From the IMG/VR virus record IMGVR_UViG_3300023174_004605, positions 31,737 through 95,736 of that record: DNA of 64,000 nt; one strand, given 5' to 3'. The position numbers and the translations under genes are program-made. Position 1 is the first letter of the stretch; each line of letters begins with the position of its first letter. Source of the stretch: a virus. Shown in pieces: positions 5,488-12,599 of the stretch. A model generated the notes under the pieces. It was given only the letters and a program-made list of their open reading frames with translations. It did no database searches and was not told the origin of the DNA.

Positions 5488-6078
5488 ATGCCAGCAGTAT
5501 TTTTAGTCAGCGACACACACTTTGGTCACGCAGGTGTATGTCGCTTTACCCGTAACGATGGTGTGACCAAACTCAGACCATGGACTGATCCAGATGAAAT
5601 GGACGAGGCCATGGTAGCAGCGTGGAATGATCGTGTGCGTCCAAATGACAAGGTTTACCACTTGGGCGATGTTGTTATCAACCGCAAGGCCTTGGGCATC
5701 ATGCGCAGGCTCAACGGTGAAAAGGTCTTGATCCGCGGCAACCACGATATTTTTAAAGACGAGGATTATACACCTTATTTCCGTAGCCTACGTGCCTACC
5801 ATGTGATGAATGGCATGATCTTGAGTCACATGCCTATTCACAGTGAAAGCCTGGGTCGCTTTGGTGTCAACATCCATGGACATTTGCACGCCAATCGTGT
5901 GATGTTGCCCGGATTCAATGGCAAGATCACCGACATCGTTGATACTAGGTATCATTGTGTGTGCGTGGAGCAGACCGACTTTGCGCCAATCCTGTTTGAA
6001 GATGTGGTCAAAAGAATCGAAGCAGAAGGTGGTGTAATAGGTTTCAAGAATGGCAATGGAACCACGCAAGCGACCTAG
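5488..6078 (+). CDS. Calcineurin-like metallophosphoesterase
   Basis: ATG at 5488 with AAAGGAGG upstream, an excellent ribosome site. The product (196 aa) has the complete metallophosphoesterase signature: SDTHFGH (D9, H11), HLGD (G60-D61), RGNHD (84-87), SHMPIH (H114) and HGHLH (130-134). These residues bind two metal ions and catalyse phosphoester hydrolysis. The family is common in T4-like phages as a nuclease or phosphodiesterase of unassigned substrate. No signal peptide, so cytoplasmic. It lies between tRNA-Trp and the next tRNA. Confidence 0.88.
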   Translation: MPAVFLVSDTHFGHAGVCRFTRNDGVTKLRPWTDPDEMDEAMVAAWNDRVRPNDKVYHLGDVVINRKALGIMRRLNGEKVLIRGNHDIFKDEDYTPYFRSLRAYHVMNGMILSHMPIHSESLGRFGVNIHGHLHANRVMLPGFNGKITDIVDTRYHCVCVEQTDFAPILFEDVVKRIEAEGGVIGFKNGNGTTQAT

Positions 6079-6085
6079 TAGTTCG

Positions 6086-6162
6086 ACCCCGGTGGCGCAA
6101 CAGGCAGACGCACTCTCCTCAGAAGGGAGCTGTTGAAGGTTCGAATCCTTCCCGGGGGACCA
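6086..6162 (+). tRNA. tRNA with anticodon CAG and a short variable loop (Leu-like)
   Basis: Acceptor ACCCCGG/CCGGGGG with an A1-G72 mismatch, discriminator A and encoded CCA. T8 is present, the D stem is GCG/CGC, and the anticodon stem CTCTC/GGGAG (one T-G pair) encloses CTCAGAA. T arm GAAGG-TTCGAAT-CCTTC. The D-arm region resembles Leu tRNAs, but the variable region is only CTGTT, whereas bacterial tRNA-Leu is class II. Confidence 0.85.
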
Positions 6163-6191
6163 TTGACATCATTGATCTTTTGTAGTATAAT
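6163..6191 (+). promoter_or_regulatory. Perfect consensus sigma70 promoter
   Basis: TTGACA at 6163-6168, 17-base spacer, TATAAT at 6186-6191, directly after the tRNA CCA end. It drives the omega-like gene at 6213, whose mRNA would have a short leader with AAGGAG. Confidence 0.85.
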
Positions 6192-6212
6192 TGTTGTTCA
6201 CAAGGAGAAGCC

Positions 6213-6434
6213 ATGAGTGTAAGAATTGAAAGTCGTAGCAGTGAAATTGATACCGAACGCTGTGTAGAGCATGCTGGTGGCCGTTATGATCTTGTGATCG
6301 CCGCCGCACAACGCTTAAGAGAAATGAAACGCCGAGCCAGAGAAACCAACTCTTGGGTCACGCCCATTGATGCACTCAAAGAAGTACAGAGTGGAACTTT
6401 TAATATGACTGATTATTTGGTAAAGGTAAAATAA
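6213..6434 (+). CDS. rpoZ-like: RNA polymerase omega subunit-like protein (RpoZ family)
   Basis: ATG at 6213 with AAGGAG upstream and a perfect host promoter. Residues 17-39 (CVEHAGGRYDLVIAAAQRLR, then EM) match the bacterial omega core VEK-x-G-NRFDLV-xx-AA-x-R-AR-x-M, and TPIDALKEVQSG (50-61) matches the omega ALREIxxG segment. At 73 aa it is close to the minimal omega length. In bacteria omega helps assemble core RNA polymerase by latching beta prime. A phage copy could replace host omega or steer polymerase; that role is inference. It begins a small operon with the next basic protein. Confidence 0.8.
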   Translation: MSVRIESRSSEIDTERCVEHAGGRYDLVIAAAQRLREMKRRARETNSWVTPIDALKEVQSGTFNMTDYLVKVK

Positions 6435-6436
6435 AC

Positions 6437-6595
6437 ATGGCAAAACGTCAAAGTGCAGGTGAACTAAGTCGAACCATTGCTGGACAATGGTCAAAAAGCG
6501 AAAAGCGTTCAGCGGCCAGTAGAAGCATCACAGAAGCCAACAAGAAAGCACATCAAACTCTCAAAAAAATTGCTCAACAAATGAGAATGAAGTAA
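6437..6595 (+). CDS. Small basic protein, 52 aa
   Basis: ATG 2 bp after the omega-like gene's stop, so in the same operon. Strongly basic and predicted helical, with MAKRQSAGELSRTIAGQWSK and ITEANKKAHQTLKKIAQQ. Possibly nucleic-acid or polymerase binding, from its charge and context only. The stop is followed 3 bp later by tRNA-Glu. Confidence 0.6.
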   Translation: MAKRQSAGELSRTIAGQWSKSEKRSAASRSITEANKKAHQTLKKIAQQMRMK

Positions 6596-6598
6596 CAT

Positions 6599-6674
6599 GC
6601 ACCCATCGTCTAGAGGCCCAGGACTCGGCCCTTTCACGGCTGCAACAGGGGTTCGAATCCCCTTGGGTGTACCA
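6599..6674 (+). tRNA. tRNA-Glu (TTC)
   Basis: Acceptor GCACCCA/TGGGTGT, discriminator A, encoded CCA. Anticodon loop CTTTCAC gives TTC. T arm GGGG-TTCGAAT-CCCC. It lies between two coding genes with only 3 and 11 bp of spacing. Confidence 0.92.
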
Positions 6675-6685
6675 ACATTTTGAAT

Positions 6686-7273
6686 ATGTCAACATCAGTT
6701 TTAGTCACCGGAGGTAATCAAGGGCTTGGCATAGACTTGGCTCAATACTTTGATGCTCATAGTGTCAGCAGAAGCACAGGGCACGACATCTTGGCAGGTC
6801 GTGAAGCCATCGCCGAACTCAGTGCCAATTATGATGTGTTCATTAACAATGCATATGATGGGTTGTTTGGGCAAAGCAGAACAGCATATGGCCAGGCACA
6901 GTTGTTGACCGAAGTGGCCATGCTGTGGCGTGATCAGGGCAAAGCCGGGCACATCATAAACATTGGTGGAGTAGGCAGTGAAGACACTGGTGTACCGTAT
7001 CCAGGCTGGGAAAGTTACAATGCCAACAAGGCCGCACTCAAACATGTGAGTCTACAGTGGACGCAGGCCTTCCGTGCCAATCAGGTCTTATTCCGTACTA
7101 GCTTGATCACTGTGGACAGATTGGACACACCAGCAGGTCGTGCCAGACCTACCTGGACTGGCAATGGAGTTGCGTCTCAAGATATCATTGGCATGATCAA
7201 ACTCTGCCTAAACACTCAACCAAATACCTGTATAGGCGAAATAACTAGCTGGGTTAATCTTGATTATAAGTAG
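6686..7273 (+). CDS. Short-chain dehydrogenase/reductase (SDR)
   Basis: ATG at 6686 (MSTSVLVTGG) is preferred to a TTG two codons earlier. Only 11 bases separate it from the tRNA-Glu CCA, and there is no Shine-Dalgarno sequence. The 195-aa product has the classical SDR pattern: nucleotide-binding TGGNQGLG (8-15), NNAY (about 54), a conserved Ser region (INIGGVGS) and the catalytic YNANK (Y111, K115). It is shorter than typical SDRs of about 250 aa because the middle is compact. Substrate unknown; NAD(P)-dependent oxidoreduction is expected. Confidence 0.82.
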   Translation: MSTSVLVTGGNQGLGIDLAQYFDAHSVSRSTGHDILAGREAIAELSANYDVFINNAYDGLFGQSRTAYGQAQLLTEVAMLWRDQGKAGHIINIGGVGSEDTGVPYPGWESYNANKAALKHVSLQWTQAFRANQVLFRTSLITVDRLDTPAGRARPTWTGNGVASQDIIGMIKLCLNTQPNTCIGEITSWVNLDYK

Positions 7274-7297
7274 ACATACAAAATCAGGATCACAATC

Positions 7298-7513
7298 ATG
7301 TCAAACAAACTCATCCGCAAAAAACCTGGCTACACCCGAAGTGGCGAAGTCAAGATCATCAGTCTCGGCATCAAGCAGTTGATGGATCTCAAAGAAAAAA
7401 CACAAACCAATAAAAAACGGGCCAAGATACAGCGTCGCATAGACTTGCTGAAACGTAGATCTGGATATGTGGAACCTGTGGTCGAAGTCACAGAAGAAAC
7501 ACAGCCGGTTTAG
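7298..7513 (+). CDS. Small basic phage protein, 71 aa
   Basis: ATG at 7298 with AGGA upstream. Lys/Arg-rich, with KKPGYTRSGEVKIISLG and a predicted helix RAKIQRRIDLLKRR, ending in an acidic tail. Its last codons and TAG stop lie inside tRNA-Thr (starts 7504), so mRNA and tRNA processing would conflict. Function unknown. Confidence 0.65.
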   Translation: MSNKLIRKKPGYTRSGEVKIISLGIKQLMDLKEKTQTNKKRAKIQRRIDLLKRRSGYVEPVVEVTEETQPV

Positions 7514-7578
7514 CTCAGCGGTAGAGCAGTGGTTTTGTAAACCAAAGGTCGGGAGTTCAATCCTCTCAACCGGCACCA
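7504..7578 (+). tRNA. tRNA-Thr (TGT)
   Basis: Acceptor GCCGGTT/AACCGGC, discriminator A, encoded CCA. Anticodon loop TTTGTAA gives TGT. T arm GGGAG-TTCAATC-CTCTC. Its first ten bases overlap the 3' end of the preceding gene. Confidence 0.92.
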
Positions 7579-7595
7579 TTAACAAGGAAATAACT

Positions 7596-7760
7596 ATGAG
7601 CAAAATGAGCGATTTCTTAAAGAAAGCCGCAGACAAGAAAAAAGGCATCCATCACATTGAAAATGAAGATGCGCCTGTGGTAGAACGAAAAACAGCCAAA
7701 CAACGTGCACCGGTAATTGGAAAAAAACCACCCACACGATCGGCTGGCAGGGGAAGATAG
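7596..7760 (+). CDS. Small basic protein, 54 aa
   Basis: ATG 7596 with AAGGAAA upstream; the open frame extends back through tRNA-Thr but that part is not coding. The protein begins MSKMSDFLKKAADKKKG and ends RSAGRGR: a lysine/arginine-rich, probably disordered protein. The stop abuts the next gene. Confidence 0.6.
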   Translation: MSKMSDFLKKAADKKKGIHHIENEDAPVVERKTAKQRAPVIGKKPPTRSAGRGR

Positions 7761-8714
7761 ATTACTAAAAAAATTATTTGGCCTATCTGGGCAGTGGCAG
7801 TACTGAGCACTTGGCTGTACTTGATCTTGACCGGTCCAGGGTTTGAGTTGTATGAAACACATTGGCTCTATGCTCTAATGATGGTGTTTGGTTCGGCTGT
7901 AGCCGGCTTTACTCCCGAAGGCGGCGGCGCTGTGGCGTTCCCTATCTTGAGCTTGTATTTTAACATACCACCAACAGCGGCCAGAGACTTTAGCTTGGCC
8001 ATACAAAGCATTGGAATGGTATCAGCGGCCATATGGATCCTAACAAGGAAAGCACATGCCCTAAGAACATTTAGACACATACCGTTTTATGCGGCTGTGA
8101 ACATGATTGGTTTTGTGCTCATGACTGCTGTAGCAGGAGCCTTTGCTTTCAAAACCATACAGATGTTGTTTGTGGGCTTGGCCCTGGCATTTATTGTAGC
8201 TTACCTAGTCAGCCGTGGGCGTGGAACGGTAGATGACGTGGAACTTTCTGGAACTAGATTTGTGACTTTTGCTGTGTTTTCATTCATAGGTGGCTGTGCC
8301 TCTGCCATGTTTGGAACTGGAAGTGACATGTTGATCTACATAGCCTTGACCTGCTACTATGGTATGAAAGAAAAGATCAGCACCGACATCAGCATTGTCC
8401 TCATGGCAGTGGTCACAGTGTTTGGTATTGCTTATCGTAGTTTGTTTTTAGACGCGGTGCATCCAGATGTTTATTTGATGTGGTTAGCGGCCGCACCGGT
8501 GGTGTTGTTCTTTGCTCCATTTGGTAATATCTTGTTAGGCTGGGCACGCAAAGAAACTATGCTTTACACCGTGCTGGCCATGAATGCAGTGAACTATTTT
8601 TATTTTATAAGTAAAAATATGAATTTGATTGTGCCAACCTTGATTACACTTGTTGTGTTTACAGCAATGTTTGTTTCAAGTTTTTATGTCAAAAACAAAC
8701 TAAAACATGATTAA
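7761..8714 (+). CDS. TauE/SafE (TSUP) family permease
   Basis: A polytopic membrane protein with about eight hydrophobic helices. The N-terminal repeat contains AGFTPEGGGAVAFPIL and the second GGCASAMFGTGSDMLIYI, matching the two GxxxGxGGG-like repeats of the TSUP family, which moves sulfite, sulfonates or other organic anions. A GTG at 7794 falls inside the first helix. The frame extends upstream through ITKKIIWPIW to ATT at 7761, directly after the previous stop, with AGGGG at good spacing. I therefore infer a rare ATT start (317 aa). It overlaps the halogenase start by 8 bp. Very unusual cargo for a phage. Confidence 0.8.
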   Translation: MTKKIIWPIWAVAVLSTWLYLILTGPGFELYETHWLYALMMVFGSAVAGFTPEGGGAVAFPILSLYFNIPPTAARDFSLAIQSIGMVSAAIWILTRKAHALRTFRHIPFYAAVNMIGFVLMTAVAGAFAFKTIQMLFVGLALAFIVAYLVSRGRGTVDDVELSGTRFVTFAVFSFIGGCASAMFGTGSDMLIYIALTCYYGMKEKISTDISIVLMAVVTVFGIAYRSLFLDAVHPDVYLMWLAAAPVVLFFAPFGNILLGWARKETMLYTVLAMNAVNYFYFISKNMNLIVPTLITLVVFTAMFVSSFYVKNKLKHD

Positions 8715-10341
8715 AAAAATTGTGATAGTAGGTGGCGGATTTGCTGGGTGGTATACAGCAGTTTCGTTGCAATACAACCTTCCAGAATTAGAAATCATTA
8801 TCGTCGACAGCGAAAAGCATCCTACCATTGGAGTTGGAGAAACTGTGGGCTGGGATGCCCCGCTCAACTTACAAAGATTATGCGGCTTATCAGACGACCG
8901 ACTTTTTATGTACGAGACCGGAGCCGTATACAAGTTCGGTGTAAGAGGCATTAACTTTTTTTCTGATAATTCGATTCACCGATGGGGGAAATTCCTAAAC
9001 CTCAAAACATCAGCGTTGTGCAATTACTATAACGAATTTGATTATTCTGATTTTGATGAACCTTGGAATCGATCTCCCAATGACATTGGCACAATGAAAG
9101 CATGGTTGATTCGGTATCATGCCATGAAAAATTATGAAGATTTGTGTCTTGACTTAGGAGAATTAAATCATTTTTTAACCGAACCGGTGGCTCCTTTCAA
9201 TCGCAACAACAAATACGTTTTGCGATCAGCACCAGGTCATGCATTTGGATATCATATTGACGCAGAAAAGTCAGGGGTTTTCTTGAAAAAAATAGCCTAT
9301 CAAAGAAACACTGGTAAACTTAAACACATCACCAGCAGTGTTGTCAATGTTGCACTTGCAGATAATGGTTCAATAGAAAAAATACAATTAGAAAACGGAG
9401 AAAATATCACCGGCGATTTATTCATTGATGCCTCTGGACTGCAACGAGTGATTGTGAGTCGCAGCACAAACTACAGTTGGACCGGCAAGGACCATAGATA
9501 TTCTAATGCAGCATGGGTATGTCCTAGTCGCTACACTGATCCAACCAAAGAATTAATAGGTGCCACTGAATTTATCGGCGACACATGGGGATGGCGATTC
9601 AAAATTCGATTGTTTCATCGTATAGGCAATGGTTATGTTTTCAATTCCGATCAAGTTGATCCAGAGAAACCATTGGCCACTATAAACGCCGCAACTAAAA
9701 CAACACAACTCAAGGAGCCTAAACTTATAAGATGGTCTCCTGGCGAGTATGTGCATCATTGGCATAAAAATCTTATTCCCGTAGGTATGGCAGCGAGTTT
9801 TATTGATCCTTATGATGCTCCAACTTTTGATGCGCACAGTCGATCACTTGATGATTTGTTAGATTTGTTAAAAAATCCAAACAAATATAAAAACCCTGCA
9901 GAAGAATACAACAAACGCAGATCTTATACCGCAGAAGAAAGGAATCTACGTTTAGATATAACATTCGGTATATCTCAACGTTCCGGTCCATATTGGGATT
10001 TACGTCGACAAATAGCACAGGAAAAAAATTGTTTGCGTGAACTAAAAAACATTATTTTAGAAAAAAGACTAGACCTCGAATCAAGGATGACCTGGCACTG
10101 GCATCAACAATATATTAGATCCGCTATGGCGGCCAAAGTAGACATGACCGATTGGGAGTTTCCTAAAGTGCCCGATAAAGACCTCGACATGCTGACAGCA
10201 TTTTATAATTTCAATAGGCAACGCAACAAACACATTACACAACAAGAATGGCCAAATTACTCAACATGGTTGCAACAAAACCGATTTAATGATCAGACCA
10301 ACCAACAGGTTTTGCAAAGACTACAACCACAGCTTTGTTAA
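8707..10341 (+). CDS. Tryptophan-halogenase-like FAD-dependent enzyme
   Basis: The 544-aa product starts with the FAD-binding IVGGGFAGW (residues 7-15), followed by IGVGETVGW (41-49) in place of the usual GVGEAT-P. The lysine in VYKFGVRGINF (about residue 76) lies where flavin-dependent halogenases keep their catalytic Lys. Later TWGWRFKIRLFHR-GNGYVF corresponds to the WxWxI-P region, and PVGMAASFIDP to the GLAGGFVEP region. Pfam Trp_halogenase is the expected family. Halogenation of an indole or another aromatic is possible, but substrate and even halogenating activity are unproven. A viral halogenase (VirX1) is known from a cyanophage. It is coupled to the permease upstream. Confidence 0.85.
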   Translation: MIKKIVIVGGGFAGWYTAVSLQYNLPELEIIIVDSEKHPTIGVGETVGWDAPLNLQRLCGLSDDRLFMYETGAVYKFGVRGINFFSDNSIHRWGKFLNLKTSALCNYYNEFDYSDFDEPWNRSPNDIGTMKAWLIRYHAMKNYEDLCLDLGELNHFLTEPVAPFNRNNKYVLRSAPGHAFGYHIDAEKSGVFLKKIAYQRNTGKLKHITSSVVNVALADNGSIEKIQLENGENITGDLFIDASGLQRVIVSRSTNYSWTGKDHRYSNAAWVCPSRYTDPTKELIGATEFIGDTWGWRFKIRLFHRIGNGYVFNSDQVDPEKPLATINAATKTTQLKEPKLIRWSPGEYVHHWHKNLIPVGMAASFIDPYDAPTFDAHSRSLDDLLDLLKNPNKYKNPAEEYNKRRSYTAEERNLRLDITFGISQRSGPYWDLRRQIAQEKNCLRELKNIILEKRLDLESRMTWHWHQQYIRSAMAAKVDMTDWEFPKVPDKDLDMLTAFYNFNRQRNKHITQQEWPNYSTWLQQNRFNDQTNQQVLQRLQPQLC

Positions 10342-10418
10342 TTAATTTTGATTTTAATCAGCACATAAATACCTTTCGCAACGCCGGGTTCTTCCGACGT
10401 CGGCATTCAAATCGACGC

Positions 10419-10450
10419 TTGACATTGTGATGTCTTTACTGTATTATAAT
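10419..10450 (+). promoter_or_regulatory. Sigma70-type promoter of the Bug/PP-loop/oxygenase operon
   Basis: TTGACA at 10419-10424. The -10 is either TATTAT at 10442 (17-base spacer) or TATAAT at 10445-10450 (20-base spacer). The 178-base gap also holds CATAAATA near 10364, a one-mismatch late octamer, and a GC-rich hairpin-prone stretch. Confidence 0.65.
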
Positions 10451-10518
10451 ACATAACGCCGAGCCGTAGCAGAGTTCTTCTGCAAGCTCTTAAAAATTAA
10501 AAATTTAGGAGATCTAAC

Positions 10519-11445
10519 GTGATCAAAAAAATAGCCTCTCTGTTGGTTGTTCTGGCTGTTTGCACCAGTGCCAGTGCCCGAGAAATAATTACTGTATATT
10601 CCCCTTACAGTCCCAGCCATGCTGGAACCACAGCCACTAGAAAAGTGTTTGAAGTGGCCAATGCCGCTCAAAACAAGTATCAATTTATTTTGGAATTCAA
10701 AGCCGGTGCACAAGGTGTATTGGCCTTGAAGGAAATCGAAGACAATCCTGCAAACAAACTGGCCATTATCTTTGCGGCCTTTGTTGACAATGTTGAAAAG
10801 AAATTGATCAACGAGTCAGATTATGTGCCAGTACATGCACTGGGAGACGCTTGCTGGGCTGTGGTCAGCCTTGAAGGTGATCCCAGACAGGGAATAGCCA
10901 GTCTGGCCAGTGCCCGTGAAATAGTAGTGGGCAGCGTGGGATTTGGCAATGCCACCCATCTTACGGCCTTGCAGATTGGATCCAGGTACAACGTACCAGT
11001 GCGTTTTGTGCCATTCAAGTCTAACTATGACAGCATGATGGCCATGGTGGGCGGGCACGGGATAACCTTTAATTTAGAACGTGTCAGTGTGATTGAACAG
11101 TTCCGAGACAAAAATCCCAATCTCAAAATCTTGGCCATGAGTTGTCCTGTGCGCCATCCAGATGCTCCCGGTATAAAAACTTTAAAAGAACAAGGCATCA
11201 CAGCTCCTTATGTGTTTAACACCATAGTGGCACACCAACGCATGTCTAGAGAGCGAGCCAAAGAGCTAGGTGCCATCTTGGATCAAGCCACGCTGACAGT
11301 GGGTGTTGACGAACTACGACGACTAAGCGATTTCCGCCCTGCTGTTTTTGACAAGATTTCTGCTGAAGAATTTACACGTAGCAGAATATCCATGGTCAAG
11401 CAGTTGAGACAGCAACATCGCAGTGCCATCGAAGAAAGCCGCTAG
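10519..11445 (+). CDS. Periplasmic substrate-binding protein of the Bug/TctC type
   Basis: GTG start at 10519 with TAGGAG upstream. The N-terminus MIKKIASLLVVLAVCTSASA is a Sec signal peptide, so the 308-aa product should be periplasmic. The body has the layout of Bug (TctC-like) receptors: ITVYSPYSPSHAGTTATR in the first binding loop, LALKEIEDNPANK, VVGSVGFGNATHLTAL in the second loop, and a late KTLKEQGI segment. These proteins bind carboxylates for tripartite transporters and are greatly expanded in Burkholderiales. No TctA/TctB permease lies nearby, although a TSUP permease does. Stop and next start overlap. Confidence 0.8.
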   Translation: MIKKIASLLVVLAVCTSASAREIITVYSPYSPSHAGTTATRKVFEVANAAQNKYQFILEFKAGAQGVLALKEIEDNPANKLAIIFAAFVDNVEKKLINESDYVPVHALGDACWAVVSLEGDPRQGIASLASAREIVVGSVGFGNATHLTALQIGSRYNVPVRFVPFKSNYDSMMAMVGGHGITFNLERVSVIEQFRDKNPNLKILAMSCPVRHPDAPGIKTLKEQGITAPYVFNTIVAHQRMSRERAKELGAILDQATLTVGVDELRRLSDFRPAVFDKISAEEFTRSRISMVKQLRQQHRSAIEESR

Positions 11446-12599
11446 TGAGCCAATATCTCTATCACAACAAAGGTATCTACACCTGTAATGGTCGACATTT
11501 CCACAACAAGATAGATGCCATATTTGAAGCCAACACGTCCGGACGTCACGTGGAATGGGATTATCATCATGCAATTTTTGATCAGCATCAATGGCATGTA
11601 GATCCACCAGTAGAGCTGGAAGAATTGTACAAACAACGTGCCCTTCAATTGAGAGAGGCCTATGATCACTTGGTGCTGTTCTACAGCGGTGGCGTGGATT
11701 CCTGGTACATTCTCAAAATGTTTATCAAGTACAACATTCGCTTGGATGAAATCTACATGTACGGACCTTTCAAGGCCGAGGAAAAAATGTATGATCAACT
11801 GGGATTGGATCGCAGTCCAGGGTACTACACCAGAGAAATCCGACAAAGTTTGCCACTGTTAAAAAAACTAGTGGCCGAGTACCAAATCAAAATCAATGTT
11901 TTTGATTGGACCGAACACATAATCAAAGCAGCCGATGATCGCGACTGGTTTTACACGGCCGGAGTGCGGTTTGATCCCACCTGCATGGTTCGCTCAAAAT
12001 TCCATAAAATTTTTAGAGAACACAGTGAGCTTAGACACCGAGGTAAAAAAGTTGGATTTGTGTATGGTATCGACAAGCCCAGATTGATCAGAGATGACAA
12101 CGCCATCTACTTTGCATTTTTAGATGTAATCTTTACTACCAGTGTTTTGCCAACCAATGACATCCAGGGTGAGTTTTATGAAAATGATGAGTTTTTTTAT
12201 TGGACTCCAAACATGCCCGAACTGTCAATCAAAATGAGTCACGAAGTCGTCAAGTATTTGACCTCGATCAATCAAATCAATTTGATCAAACACGTAAAAA
12301 ATATCGCAGCCTTTCATGATGAGTCCTACTACCGCCAGGTCAATCGTGCAATTTATCCACTCTGGGATCACAATATCTGGCAGGTCAAAAAACCAACCAG
12401 TGCCATTTACAATGAACAGAGCAAATGGTTTTTAGACAGTGATCTTGAAGCCAAACTCAAATGGGAATCCAGTATCTATGAACTAGAAAGACTGTGCGGC
12501 AAACAATGGTTCAATGAAAATTCTGTCAGAAATGGGCTTAAAGGTCATCTCAGTCCAATGTATAAAATCGCTAATTATCAGGAGAAAATAATATCATGA
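11445..12599 (+). CDS. PP-loop ATP-pyrophosphatase (asparagine-synthetase-like fold)
   Basis: GTG start overlapping the previous TAG by one base. The 384-aa product has an N-terminal segment of about 75 residues and then the PP-loop LFYSGGVDSWYIL (SGGVDS at 81-86), which binds ATP and releases pyrophosphate to adenylate a substrate. This family covers asparagine synthetases, tRNA thiolases and amide-forming enzymes; the remainder is too diverged to choose. It sits between the binding protein and the oxygenase with overlaps on both sides, so a shared small-molecule or tRNA modification pathway is plausible. Confidence 0.78.
   Translation: MSQYLYHNKGIYTCNGRHFHNKIDAIFEANTSGRHVEWDYHHAIFDQHQWHVDPPVELEELYKQRALQLREAYDHLVLFYSGGVDSWYILKMFIKYNIRLDEIYMYGPFKAEEKMYDQLGLDRSPGYYTREIRQSLPLLKKLVAEYQIKINVFDWTEHIIKAADDRDWFYTAGVRFDPTCMVRSKFHKIFREHSELRHRGKKVGFVYGIDKPRLIRDDNAIYFAFLDVIFTTSVLPTNDIQGEFYENDEFFYWTPNMPELSIKMSHEVVKYLTSINQINLIKHVKNIAAFHDESYYRQVNRAIYPLWDHNIWQVKKPTSAIYNEQSKWFLDSDLEAKLKWESSIYELERLCGKQWFNENSVRNGLKGHLSPMYKIANYQEKIIS

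Noticed and set aside
10381-10420. Possible tRNA, suggested by TTCAAAT flanked by CGGCA and CGACG
   Set aside because: The putative T stem does not pair and no acceptor or anticodon stem can be formed; treated as leader sequence before the Bug operon promoter.
11442-11846. 134-codon minus-strand open frame
   Set aside because: Opposite the PP-loop gene, whose SGGVDS motif makes the plus strand the real one.
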